Source: an uncultured Atopostipes sp. (GTDB lineage: Bacteria; Bacillota; Bacilli; Lactobacillales; Carnobacteriaceae_A). From it: a stretch of 15,307 bases of DNA. Shown in pieces: positions 1-6,631 of this stretch. The translations under genes and the position numbers were made by a program. Below the pieces are notes generated by a model. The model made no database searches. It was not told where the DNA came from and worked only from the letters and a program-made list of their open reading frames with translations. Each line of letters begins with the position of its first letter. The first letter of the stretch is position 1. The stretch spans positions 1 to 15,307 of the forward strand of contig CAMYQS010000010.1 in assembly GCA_947296835.1 (NCBI GenBank), in the 5' to 3' direction.

Positions 1-1
1 C

Positions 2-1327
2 ATTATGTATGATGTAACGAGCGATAAGTTTATGCAAGGCCATGACCGAAATACAAACCTAATAAATGCGCCTATGTTTATGCGTAAGTTGAAGAATTCT
101 ATCCGCTATTCAGAACACACGCAACAAAAAGGTGCTTTACTTTATATGGAAATCGATAATTTCCAAAGTGTTATTAATAAGTATGGCTTCAGGTTTGGAA
201 GCCAGGTCATCAAACAATTTAGCGATAAACTGCTAGAGTTTGTTAGTGAAGGTGAAGATTTGGCGCGCTTTCCATACAATAAATTTATGATGATTTTGAA
301 TAATATAGAAGACTTGGATGACGTGAAGCGAATTAGTCAAAATATACGTGATGTCTTCAAAGAACCATTCCTAATAGAAGGTCGTAAAGTTTACTTAACG
401 GTCAATATGGGGGTCATAATCTATCCTGAAATTAGTTCAGACCCAGTCGAACTTGTGCGATTTAGTGATTTCGCGCTGAGCCATTCGCGCGAAAGTGGCA
501 GCAATCAGATTGCCTTCTTTGATGGGGACTTGATGGAAACATACAATCGCGTGATGGATATTGAAAATGAGTTGCCGCGTGCAATTTTAGATGATGAATT
601 GTACTTAGTTTACCAACCACAATTAGATTTAATGACAAATAAAATTACTGGATTTGAAGCATTACTACGCTGGGAAAATAAGAATTTAGGTTTCATTTCA
701 CCGGCGGAATTTATACCGGTAGCTGAGATGAACAGTCATATTATATCACTCGGGCATTGGACGCGTAAGGAAAGTATTAGAACAATTCGAAAATGGCTGG
801 ATATGGGTATTGAATTTGATTCGATTTCCGTTAATATCTCGGCTGTCGAGCTCCAACAGAAGGATTTTAAAAGCCGTCTGTTACATGTTTGTTATCAAAA
901 TGATGTTGAACCACATAAGATTGAGCTTGAAATTACGGAACGAACGTTAGTAGATACGACAGATGAAAACAAAATAATTATAGATGATCTGATTGAAGCA
1001 GGCTTTAAGATAGCGATTGATGATTTCGGTACCGGGTATTCAAACCTTCGGTCGCTCTTAAATTTTGAAATTAATACATTGAAATTAGACAAATCACTAG
1101 TTGATAATATTCATGACGAAGGACAATCCCGTATCTTACAAGGTGTGTTATCTGCTAAAAACTTTCTCCACTACAGCGTTGTAGCAGAGGGTGTAGAGGA
1201 CAAAGAGACAATGGCTATTTTAGCCGATTTAGGCTTCGACGCCATTCAAGGATTCTATTTTTGTCGACCATTACCACAAGCTGAAATGGAAGAGTTTATC
1301 TTTAATTTTAATACGACGACAGTATAA
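2..1327 (+). CDS. GGDEF(degenerate)-EAL protein, 5'-truncated; probable c-di-GMP phosphodiesterase
   Basis: Hydrolyses cyclic-di-GMP to pGpG, by family. The frame is open to the left edge. Residues are numbered from the ATG at 5. The first residues (YDVTSDK) resemble the end of a PAS domain just before a GGDEF domain, so the real start is probably outside the window. The GGDEF domain covers roughly residues 13-175, but its signature is PYNKF (90-94) instead of GGDEF, so cyclase activity should be lost. The EAL domain (about 185-435) looks fully equipped: E218 of EALLRW, N277, E309 and E312 of EITE, D339/D340 in DDFGTGYS, K360, E395 of AEGVE and Q415. Such tandem proteins usually act as phosphodiesterases, with the dead GGDEF domain as a GTP sensor. 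A hairpin terminator follows directly. The domain call is very sure; the direction of activity is inference from the motifs. Confidence 0.9.
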   Translation: MMYDVTSDKFMQGHDRNTNLINAPMFMRKLKNSIRYSEHTQQKGALLYMEIDNFQSVINKYGFRFGSQVIKQFSDKLLEFVSEGEDLARFPYNKFMMILNNIEDLDDVKRISQNIRDVFKEPFLIEGRKVYLTVNMGVIIYPEISSDPVELVRFSDFALSHSRESGSNQIAFFDGDLMETYNRVMDIENELPRAILDDELYLVYQPQLDLMTNKITGFEALLRWENKNLGFISPAEFIPVAEMNSHIISLGHWTRKESIRTIRKWLDMGIEFDSISVNISAVELQQKDFKSRLLHVCYQNDVEPHKIELEITERTLVDTTDENKIIIDDLIEAGFKIAIDDFGTGYSNLRSLLNFEINTLKLDKSLVDNIHDEGQSRILQGVLSAKNFLHYSVVAEGVEDKETMAILADLGFDAIQGFYFCRPLPQAEMEEFIFNFNTTTV

Positions 1328-1337
1328 TAATGAATAA

Positions 1338-1373
1338 GAAAGCACTCATTTTATGGAAATGGGTGTTTTCTTG
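1338..1373 (+). terminator. Intrinsic terminator after the GGDEF-EAL gene
   Basis: A 14-base arm (1338-1351) pairs with 1357-1370 with two G-T wobbles. The distal arm ends in TTTTC followed by TTG. The U tract is short, so this is a moderate-strength terminator. It starts 10 bases after the stop codon. Confidence 0.6.
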
Positions 1374-1382
1374 TATCTCAGG

Positions 1383-1419
1383 TCCTATCGCTTTTCACTG
1401 ACTACAGGTTTTGATAGGA
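1383..1419 (+). repeat. Short inverted repeat in the leader of the ATPase gene
   Basis: TCCTATC (1383-1389) and GATAGGA (1413-1419) are a perfect 7-bp dyad around a 23-base loop, 20-65 bases upstream of the ATPase start. It could be an operator or a leader hairpin. Nothing in it matches a known metal riboswitch that I can recognise. Confidence 0.3.
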
Positions 1420-1449
1420 TGAAAAAAACATGAAAAAGGAGGGGTCTTT

Positions 1450-4152
1450 GTGTCAGAAGCGTATAAAAAGAGCGCGGATGAAATGATTAAAGAACTTGAG
1501 ACAGATTTAGACAAGGGTCTAACGAGTGAAGAAGTGGAAAATCGTCAAGAGGAATATGGTCCAAATGAACTAGAGGAACAAGAAACGAAAGAATGGTATG
1601 AAATATTATTTGCGAATTTGAATAATATTATTGTGTACTTATTAGCAGCGGCTGCAATTTTTTCTATTGTGTTAGGGGATTACATAGAAGCGATTGCCAT
1701 ATTTCTGGCTATTTTAATTTCAGTCCTGACAGGTTTTATTGTGGAGTGGAAGGCGGCTCAATCGGTAGACGCCCTTCAAGAAATGGTGCTCACAACAGTT
1801 GATGTCTTGCGAAATGGTGAAGTGATAGAAATTGATTCGAATCAGTTAGTGCCGGGCGATATTATGCACTTAAAAGAAGGAGACGCGATTGCGGCTGATG
1901 GCCGTATAATCGAGTCCAACAACTTTGCAGCGATTGAATCAGCTTTAACAGGTGAATCAGAGGCGGTCGATAAGGATGGTGAACCGGTATTTGATGAAAA
2001 GGTGCCTTTGGGAGACCGCGTGAATATGGTTTATTCCGGTACAGCTTCGACTCGAGGAGAAGCGAAAGCGGTCGTGACGGGCATCGCAATGGATACAGAA
2101 GTTGGGCATGTTTCAAAAATGCTGGAAGATAAAGAGGAAGATGGTACACCACTTGATCGAGAAATTAATCGTTTAGGTAAAGTCTTGATAACGATAGCTG
2201 TGGTCGCTGCGATTGCGGTCATTGTTGTTGGGATGCTAACGGGTCAGGAGTTGGAAGGTCTGATTCAGATGGCGATTATACTCGCTGTTGCGGCCATTCC
2301 AGAGGCTTTGCCGGCCGTACAAACCATTACGCTAGCTCGTGGTATGGATACGATGGCCAAGCATGAAGCATTAGTAAAAACCTTGCCGGCTGTTGAAACT
2401 TTAGGTTCGACTTCCGTTATCGCAACAGATAAAACAGGAACACTGACTGAAAACCAGATGCTCGTTTCGAAAGTTATTTTACAAGATGACTTGATGTATG
2501 AGATTAGTGGAAAAGGCTACAAACCAGAAGGTAAGATTTCACAAGATGGTGAGGAACTGTCTTTGCCAGAGTTTGGAGAAGCGAAGGGTTTCGAACAAGC
2601 GGATGAACATGAAACGTTAGCTCGCTTGATTGCTTATGGCACGCTGAGTTCAAACGCAGAATTATCGGAAGCGGATGAGGACGATGAATACAGTGTCGAT
2701 GGGGATCCGACTGATGGTGCGTTAATGGTGTTAGGGCATAAAGCCGGATTAACGGAAACCACTTTGGGTGAAATGGGTTTTACACGTCAAGAAGAGTTGC
2801 CATTTGATTCAGACAAAAAATACATGGGTGTTATTGTTGATGGCCCCATACGTAAGTTGATTCTGAAGGGTGCACCTGATGTGATGGTAGAACTAGGTAA
2901 CCTAGATGAAAAGGCTAATAATTATTGGAAAGCAGCCAATGAAAGTCTGACAAAAGAAGGCATGCGTGTTATTATGCTTGCTGAAATTGAGTTAGAAAAT
3001 GGCGAAGAAGAGATTGAAGAGATTATTGAGAATATAGACGGGTTCCCGATTTTAGGGATGTATGGGATTATTGATCCACCGCGTCAAGATGTTAAAGAGT
3101 CAATTGAATTGACGCAAGGTGCAGGTATTCAAGTTAAAATGATTACCGGAGATCACCCAGATACCGCGAAAGTAATTGCACAAGAAATTGGGTTGAAAGA
3201 AGCAGAGAACGTGATGAGTGGTCAAGATATTGATGACTCAGTGAATGAAGACGACTTTGCTGACCGCTTATATGAGACGGGTGTTTTTGCTCGCGTTTCA
3301 CCAGAGAATAAATTACAAATTGTCGAAGCGTTACGTGAGCGAAAAGAAATTGTAGCGATGACCGGAGATGGTGTAAATGATGCGCCTGCCTTGAATGGAG
3401 CAGATATCGGAATTGCGATGGGCGTTCGTGGAACAGAGGTCGCAAAAGAATCGTCGGATATGATTCTAACGAACGACCGCTTCAGTACGATTGTTGATGC
3501 AGTCAAAGTTGGTCGAATTATATTTGATAATATTAAGAAGTTTGTGTCATTTTTATTCACCTGTAACTTAGTTGAAATTACTGCCATCTTCTTAACGATT
3601 GTCTTTTTACTACCAATGCCTGTTGCACCATTACACATTTTATATTTAAATTTAATTATCGATATTTTGCCTGCAATTACATTATCATTTGAACCAGGTG
3701 AAGAAGATATTATGGAGCGTAGACCACGCGATTCTGAACGTACTTTAATCAATAAGTATTTTTTACTCCAAATTGGATTGAGTGGTTTAATGATTGGTCT
3801 TTCAGCTTTCTTAATCTTTGGCTATTTCAACGGATCGGATGTATCGGATGCTTATGCGCAGACTGCAACTTTCAGTGCTATGGCACTTGGACAGGTTACG
3901 CATATCTTTAATGTGCGCCATCCAAAAGGTTTTGGTTTAGATAAGAGTATCCTTAAAAATAAAGCATTGATTGCGGCACTATTCGCCTCATTTGCTTTAT
4001 TATTAGTAGCTGTTTATGTACCGTTTATGCAGAACATTATGGGGACAGAAGCCTTGAACTTGATGACTTGGGGAATTCTTGCTGGAACCGTAGCGGTTGT
4101 GACTGGAATCAATCACGGCATTAAAAAACTGATCCAACATTTAGAAAACTAA
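1450..4152 (+). CDS. Cation-transporting P-type ATPase, Ca2+ (P2A) type
   Basis: ATP-driven cation export across the cytoplasmic membrane, most likely Ca2+ (Mn2+ possible). The 900 residues match the PMR1/SERCA-like family. In order: N-terminal cation-ATPase domain (1-50), TM1-2 (about 58-95), actuator domain with TGES (167-170), TM3-4 with PEALP (E285), phosphorylation motif DKTGT (D327), nucleotide domain, hinge TGDGVND (638-644) and a six-helix C-terminal block. Metal ligands comparable to SERCA are kept: N706/E709 in TM5 and N734/D738 in TM6. The SERCA T799 position is Ile737 and TM8 has no obvious Glu, so one transported ion (site II) is more likely than two. The usual PEGL is PEAL here. 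The start is GTG at 1450, chosen for the strong AGGAGGGG 6-13 bases upstream. It is monocistronic, with a terminator right after. Confidence 0.93.
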   Translation: MSEAYKKSADEMIKELETDLDKGLTSEEVENRQEEYGPNELEEQETKEWYEILFANLNNIIVYLLAAAAIFSIVLGDYIEAIAIFLAILISVLTGFIVEWKAAQSVDALQEMVLTTVDVLRNGEVIEIDSNQLVPGDIMHLKEGDAIAADGRIIESNNFAAIESALTGESEAVDKDGEPVFDEKVPLGDRVNMVYSGTASTRGEAKAVVTGIAMDTEVGHVSKMLEDKEEDGTPLDREINRLGKVLITIAVVAAIAVIVVGMLTGQELEGLIQMAIILAVAAIPEALPAVQTITLARGMDTMAKHEALVKTLPAVETLGSTSVIATDKTGTLTENQMLVSKVILQDDLMYEISGKGYKPEGKISQDGEELSLPEFGEAKGFEQADEHETLARLIAYGTLSSNAELSEADEDDEYSVDGDPTDGALMVLGHKAGLTETTLGEMGFTRQEELPFDSDKKYMGVIVDGPIRKLILKGAPDVMVELGNLDEKANNYWKAANESLTKEGMRVIMLAEIELENGEEEIEEIIENIDGFPILGMYGIIDPPRQDVKESIELTQGAGIQVKMITGDHPDTAKVIAQEIGLKEAENVMSGQDIDDSVNEDDFADRLYETGVFARVSPENKLQIVEALRERKEIVAMTGDGVNDAPALNGADIGIAMGVRGTEVAKESSDMILTNDRFSTIVDAVKVGRIIFDNIKKFVSFLFTCNLVEITAIFLTIVFLLPMPVAPLHILYLNLIIDILPAITLSFEPGEEDIMERRPRDSERTLINKYFLLQIGLSGLMIGLSAFLIFGYFNGSDVSDAYAQTATFSAMALGQVTHIFNVRHPKGFGLDKSILKNKALIAALFASFALLLVAVYVPFMQNIMGTEALNLMTWGILAGTVAVVTGINHGIKKLIQHLEN

Positions 4153-4163
4153 ACGAATATAGA

Positions 4164-4196
4164 GGGAAGCGCGGAGTCCTCTGCGTTTCCTTTTTC
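4164..4196 (+). terminator. Intrinsic terminator of the ATPase gene
   Basis: A 12-bp stem (4165-4176 with 4179-4190, a few G-T pairs) closes a tiny loop and runs into TTTTTCT. It lies 13 bases after the stop codon. Confidence 0.85.
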
Positions 4197-4231
4197 TACA
4201 TATCATAGAATTAAGGTTATGAAATTCCGTT

Positions 4232-4338
4232 AAAAATACAACTAAATTAAAATAGTAGTAAATATTTTTCGAGTGATACGACTAAATCAAAATAGTTGTA
4301 TTTTTGTAAGAATATTCACTACTAAAAGGATTTAGTAG
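4232..4338. promoter_or_regulatory. Nested inverted and direct repeats upstream of the GST gene
   Basis: The 338-base gap between the ATPase and GST genes holds the ATPase terminator and then this block. A perfect 13-bp inverted repeat, AAAAATACAACTA (4232-4244) and its complement at 4293-4305, brackets a near-perfect direct repeat: AC(A/G)ACTAAAT(T/C)AAAATAGT at 4239-4257 and 4278-4296. A separate 8-bp palindrome follows, CTACTAAA at 4319-4326 and TTTAGTAG at 4331-4338, with a 4-base spacer. The shared core is ACTA/TAGT. This looks like a multi-site operator for a dimeric regulator, but I cannot name the regulator. It lies 90-220 bases upstream of the likely promoter, so a distal or upstream transcript role is also possible. 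Confidence 0.45.
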
Positions 4339-4427
4339 GATTTATCGTCTCGAAAAGTATGAGGGGTTTCATTTCACGCCTGGAAGTCCAATAATGCAGA
4401 CAATAGGTAGTAAAAAGGGCAAAAACT

Positions 4428-4456
4428 TTTATAAGTTCACATTTCAGTAGTATGAT
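4428..4456 (+). promoter_or_regulatory. Candidate promoter for the GST gene
   Basis: TTTATA (4428-4433) and TATGAT (4451-4456) are spaced by 17 bases. A transcript from here would start near 4463, giving a short leader with the ribosome binding site. The ATG at 4452 lies inside the -10 box, which argues against it as the translation start. Confidence 0.4.
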
Positions 4457-4490
4457 TGAGGTGAGAGAAAAAATGAGAAGGAGTGTTACA

Positions 4491-5279
4491 ATGTCAGATT
4501 ACGAATTACCTAAAGTTTGGAAGTGGGAAGATGAGAAAGATGAACGAGGTGGAAACCGTCCGGATGCCGGAAGTCGTTTTGACCAAACGTTACCTGTTGG
4601 GGATGCACCGTTTCAACTTTACTCACTAGGAACACCGAATGGGATTAAGATTACAGTGATGTTTGAGGAGCTAAAAGAGTTAGGAATCGAAGAAGCTGTG
4701 TATGACCTATACCGCATCCATATCGGGAAGGGCGACCAGTTTGGTTCGGACTTTGTTGAAATTAACCCGAACTCTAAAATTCCAGCGCTGTTTGATCAAA
4801 GTGTAGAACCTAGAGTAGACATTTTTGAGTCGGCGTCCATTTTATTATACTTAGCTGAGAAATTTAATGCTCTCATTCCGACAGATATTCACGGACGTAC
4901 GGAAACAATGAACTGGCTATTTTGGCAGATTGGTTCAGCACCGTATGTGGGTGGTGGATTTGGTCACTTTTTTGCGTATGCACCAGAGAAGATGAAGTAC
5001 CCAATTGATCGTTTCACAATGGAAACCAAGCGTCAGCTAGACTTATTAGACAAAACACTAGCGGAGCGTCCATATGTTGCGGGTGATGATTATACGATTG
5101 CCGATATAGCGATCTGGCCATGGTACGGACGTCTAGCGTTAGGCGATCTGTATAAAGGCTCCGATGAGTTCTTGAATGTTAAGGAATATACGCACTTAAT
5201 GGAATGGGCGAAACGTATCGCAGAACGTCCTGGGGTTAAAAAAGGTTTAGATGTGGAATACCAAAAACTAGAAGACTAA
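4491..5279 (+). CDS. yghU: YghU-type (Nu-class) glutathione S-transferase family protein
   Basis: 262 residues closely resembling E. coli YghU, a glutathione-dependent disulfide-bond reductase or transferase of the cytosol. An N-terminal tail (1-38) precedes a thioredoxin-fold domain with SLGTPNG (45-51; T48 and N50 match the Thr/Asn pair that binds glutathione in YghU), NPNSKIPAL (92-100) and ESAS (113-116). An all-helical domain follows, with RTETMNWLFW, FGHFFAYAP and DYTIADIAIWPW. The ATG at 4491 is preferred over the in-frame ATG at 4452: AAGGAG sits 7 bases upstream, and the resulting N-terminus (MSDYELPKVWKW) matches that of YghU. Function presumes a glutathione-like thiol in the cell, which is not shown in this window, although the GloB-like gene at the right end fits. 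Flanked by its own promoter and a very strong terminator. Confidence 0.92.
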   Translation: MSDYELPKVWKWEDEKDERGGNRPDAGSRFDQTLPVGDAPFQLYSLGTPNGIKITVMFEELKELGIEEAVYDLYRIHIGKGDQFGSDFVEINPNSKIPALFDQSVEPRVDIFESASILLYLAEKFNALIPTDIHGRTETMNWLFWQIGSAPYVGGGFGHFFAYAPEKMKYPIDRFTMETKRQLDLLDKTLAERPYVAGDDYTIADIAIWPWYGRLALGDLYKGSDEFLNVKEYTHLMEWAKRIAERPGVKKGLDVEYQKLED

Positions 5280-5292
5280 TCGATAAAGATAC

Positions 5293-5332
5293 AAACCGGG
5301 TATTGGACTTTACAGTTCAGTACCCGGTTTTT
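5293..5332 (+). terminator. Very strong intrinsic terminator of the GST gene
   Basis: A 17-bp stem (5293-5309 with 5314-5330, only wobble deviations), loop TTAC, then a run of five T. It begins 14 bases after the GST stop and ends just 14 bases before the next gene, so it also stands between that gene and any upstream promoter. Confidence 0.93.
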
Positions 5333-5346
5333 CAAAAGAAAGTGTG

Positions 5347-5664
5347 ATGATTTCAATGGGAAAAGTGTTAGATGATGATTTAATTTTCGAAATTTTAGCT
5401 GTTGTTGATGAAATCCCAGCGGGAAAAGTTGCTACTTATGGACAGATTGCTCGGCTAATCAATCGGCCCCAAAATGCGAGATTAGTTGGTCGCATATTGA
5501 GCATGGCAGAATATTATGGGAAATACCCCTGTCACCGAGTTGTAAATCATGCCGGTCGCTTAGCTCCGGGATGGTTGGCGCAAAAGGATTTGCTGGCAGA
5601 AGAAGGGGTTCCCCTCAAGGATGATCACCATGTTTTCATTTCAAAATGTCAGTGGAAAATGTAA
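5347..5664 (+). CDS. Small MGMT-family (alkylguanine-DNA alkyltransferase-like) protein with active-site Cys
   Basis: About 105 residues, only the DNA-binding/active-site domain of the Ada/Ogt/MGMT family (Pfam DNA_binding_1). The N-terminal RNase-H-like domain of full Ogt is absent. Visible motifs are GKVATYGQIA (winged-helix start, 26-35), the arginine finger in NARLVG (R45), and PCHRV with C62. True alkyltransferase-like (ATL) proteins replace this Cys with Trp, so direct alkyl transfer remains possible. The VVNHAGRLAPGW continuation is typical of small Firmicutes members. The start is uncertain: ATG 5347 is given, but GTG 5344 and ATG 5356 are in frame, and only a weak AGAAAG lies upstream. 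No promoter fits in the 14 bases after the GST terminator, so expression may depend on read-through. Family assignment is firm; repair activity is inference. Confidence 0.87.
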   Translation: MISMGKVLDDDLIFEILAVVDEIPAGKVATYGQIARLINRPQNARLVGRILSMAEYYGKYPCHRVVNHAGRLAPGWLAQKDLLAEEGVPLKDDHHVFISKCQWKM

Positions 5665-5693
5665 GAGAATATACGCGTAAAATTTGCAGATTA

Positions 5694-5715
5694 CTCATTT
5701 GCTTCGGTGAATGGG
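5694..5715 (+). other. Small hairpin with UUCG loop downstream of the MGMT-family gene
   Basis: CATTTGC (5696-5702), TTCG, GTGAATG (5707-5713) form a stem closed by C-G over a UUCG tetraloop, extendable by two pairs. No T run follows directly, so it is a weak terminator at best. It may be the 3' end structure of the MGMT-family transcript. Confidence 0.35.
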
Positions 5716-5734
5716 GCGTCTGTTTTAATTTGGA

Positions 5735-5750
5735 ATTGAAACGATTTCAT
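5735..5750. promoter_or_regulatory. cre-like site (CcpA) upstream of deoC
   Basis: The 16-mer ATTGAAACGATTTCAT matches the relaxed CcpA operator WTGNAANCGNWNNCAW at every defined position but one (T for G at position 3), with the central CG in place. Catabolite repression of deo operons through CcpA is known in Bacillus subtilis. The site lies about 75-90 bases before the expected transcription start. CcpA itself is not in the window. Confidence 0.5.
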
Positions 5751-5786
5751 TTACATTATTTCACAACAGTATAGAAACAATGTAAA
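5750..5786. promoter_or_regulatory. Candidate DeoR operator (13-bp dyad) upstream of deoC
   Basis: TTTACATTATTTC (5750-5762) and GAAACAATGTAAA (5774-5786) are inverted copies matching at 12 of 13 positions around 11 bases. The centre is about 59 bases before the predicted start of transcription, just upstream of the -35 box. In B. subtilis the SorC-type DeoR binds a palindrome in the same place (about -60 to -43). A half-site TTTACAT also occurs before deoR at 6585-6591, which fits autoregulation. Assignment to DeoR is inference from position and neighbourhood. Confidence 0.55.
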
Positions 5787-5792
5787 AAGTTG

Positions 5793-5820
5793 TTGATTTT
5801 TTCCAGATTCGATTTATAAT
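5793..5820 (+). promoter_or_regulatory. Sigma-A promoter of deoC
   Basis: TTGATT (5793-5798) and a perfect TATAAT (5815-5820) spaced by 16 bases. The -10 ends 27 bases before the deoC ATG, which leaves room for the ribosome binding site AAAGGGG. Confidence 0.8.
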
Positions 5821-5847
5821 AACAGTATATGTGAAAGGGGTCTCAAA

Positions 5848-6504
5848 ATGACAGAAAAAAATTTTGCACAATATTTTGACCATACAATATTAAGTCCAAA
5901 TGCCACTCGCGCAGAAGTGAAAAAAGTGTGTGAGGAAGCAGTGGAATATAAAACAGCTACAGTTTGTGTAAACGGACACTGGATTCCGTTTGTAAAAGAG
6001 CAATTAGAAGGTTCAGATGTATTACCAATCGCGGTAGTAGGCTTCCCGTTAGGTGCTGGAACGACAGCGGCTAAAGTAATGGAAACAGAGGATGCCATCA
6101 ATAATGGTGCGGAAGAAATCGACATGGTTATCAACATTGGTGAAATGTTAGATGGTAACCTAGACTTCGTTAAAGAAGATATTAAAGCTGTAGCGGATGC
6201 AACACACGCTAAAGGTAAAGTACTAAAAGTGATTATCGAAACAGCGTTCTTAACACCAGAGCAAATTACAACAGTTTCTAAACTGGCTAAAGATGCAGGT
6301 ACTGACTTTGTAAAAACGTCTACAGGATTTGCTAGCTCAGGAGCAACAATCGAAGACGTGAAATTAATGCGTGAAGCGGTTGGTTCTGAAATCGGTGTGA
6401 AAGCATCTGGTGGGATTCGTACGAAAGAAGACGTAGAAGCAATGTTAGCTGCAGGGGCAAACCGTATTGGATTAAGCCGCACTGTAGAAATCATGAGCAA
6501 CTAA
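5848..6504 (+). CDS. deoC: Deoxyribose-phosphate aldolase
   Basis: Cleaves 2-deoxyribose-5-phosphate to glyceraldehyde-3-phosphate and acetaldehyde, the last step of deoxynucleoside catabolism, in the cytosol. The 218 residues are normal for the bacterial class I aldolase (TIM barrel). The catalytic set is visible: Schiff-base K156 in DFVKTSTGF, the second lysine K185 in GVKASGGIR, D92 in EIDMVIN and the phosphate-binding GGIR region. The conserved VCVNP segment reads VCVNGHW here (Pro replaced), a mild oddity. The start at ATG 5848 has AAAGGGG 8 bases upstream. A regulator of the DeoR/SorC type follows, but a hairpin terminator lies between them. No nupC, pdp or deoB gene is adjacent, so the pathway genes must be elsewhere. 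Likely controlled by the dyad and cre-like site upstream. Confidence 0.97.
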   Translation: MTEKNFAQYFDHTILSPNATRAEVKKVCEEAVEYKTATVCVNGHWIPFVKEQLEGSDVLPIAVVGFPLGAGTTAAKVMETEDAINNGAEEIDMVINIGEMLDGNLDFVKEDIKAVADATHAKGKVLKVIIETAFLTPEQITTVSKLAKDAGTDFVKTSTGFASSGATIEDVKLMREAVGSEIGVKASGGIRTKEDVEAMLAAGANRIGLSRTVEIMSN

Positions 6505-6528
6505 GTCATCATAATGATATAGGGGATG

Positions 6529-6562
6529 AAGTGGTGTTTGCTTATAAAGCACCGCTTTTATT
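6529..6562 (+). terminator. Intrinsic terminator between deoC and deoR
   Basis: An 11-bp stem (6529-6539 with 6547-6557, one G-T pair) over a 7-base loop, followed by TTTTATT. Partial read-through into deoR would be the simplest way to couple the two genes, since no strong promoter is obvious between them. Confidence 0.8.
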
Positions 6563-6631
6563 CCATACATATCGGTCAATTGATTTTACATAGAAGTTAC
6601 GGAACAAGCATTTTAAAGGAGTTTTTTACGA

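Noticed and set aside
1374..1449. yybP-ykoY manganese riboswitch before the P-type ATPase
   Set aside because: Such riboswitches occur before related ATPases, but only about 76 bases are available and the conserved internal-loop sequences are not visible; only a 7-bp dyad is present.
3222..3752. A 176-codon minus-strand frame opposite the ATPase
   Set aside because: It lies wholly within a conserved region of the ATPase (hinge motif and TM5-6), with no start signals and Ser/Ile-rich translation.
5814..6500. A 228-codon open frame on the minus strand, opposite deoC
   Set aside because: It mirrors deoC almost exactly, has a low-complexity Ser/Ala/Thr-rich translation, no ribosome binding site and no recognisable family. 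It is a by-product of deoC codon usage.
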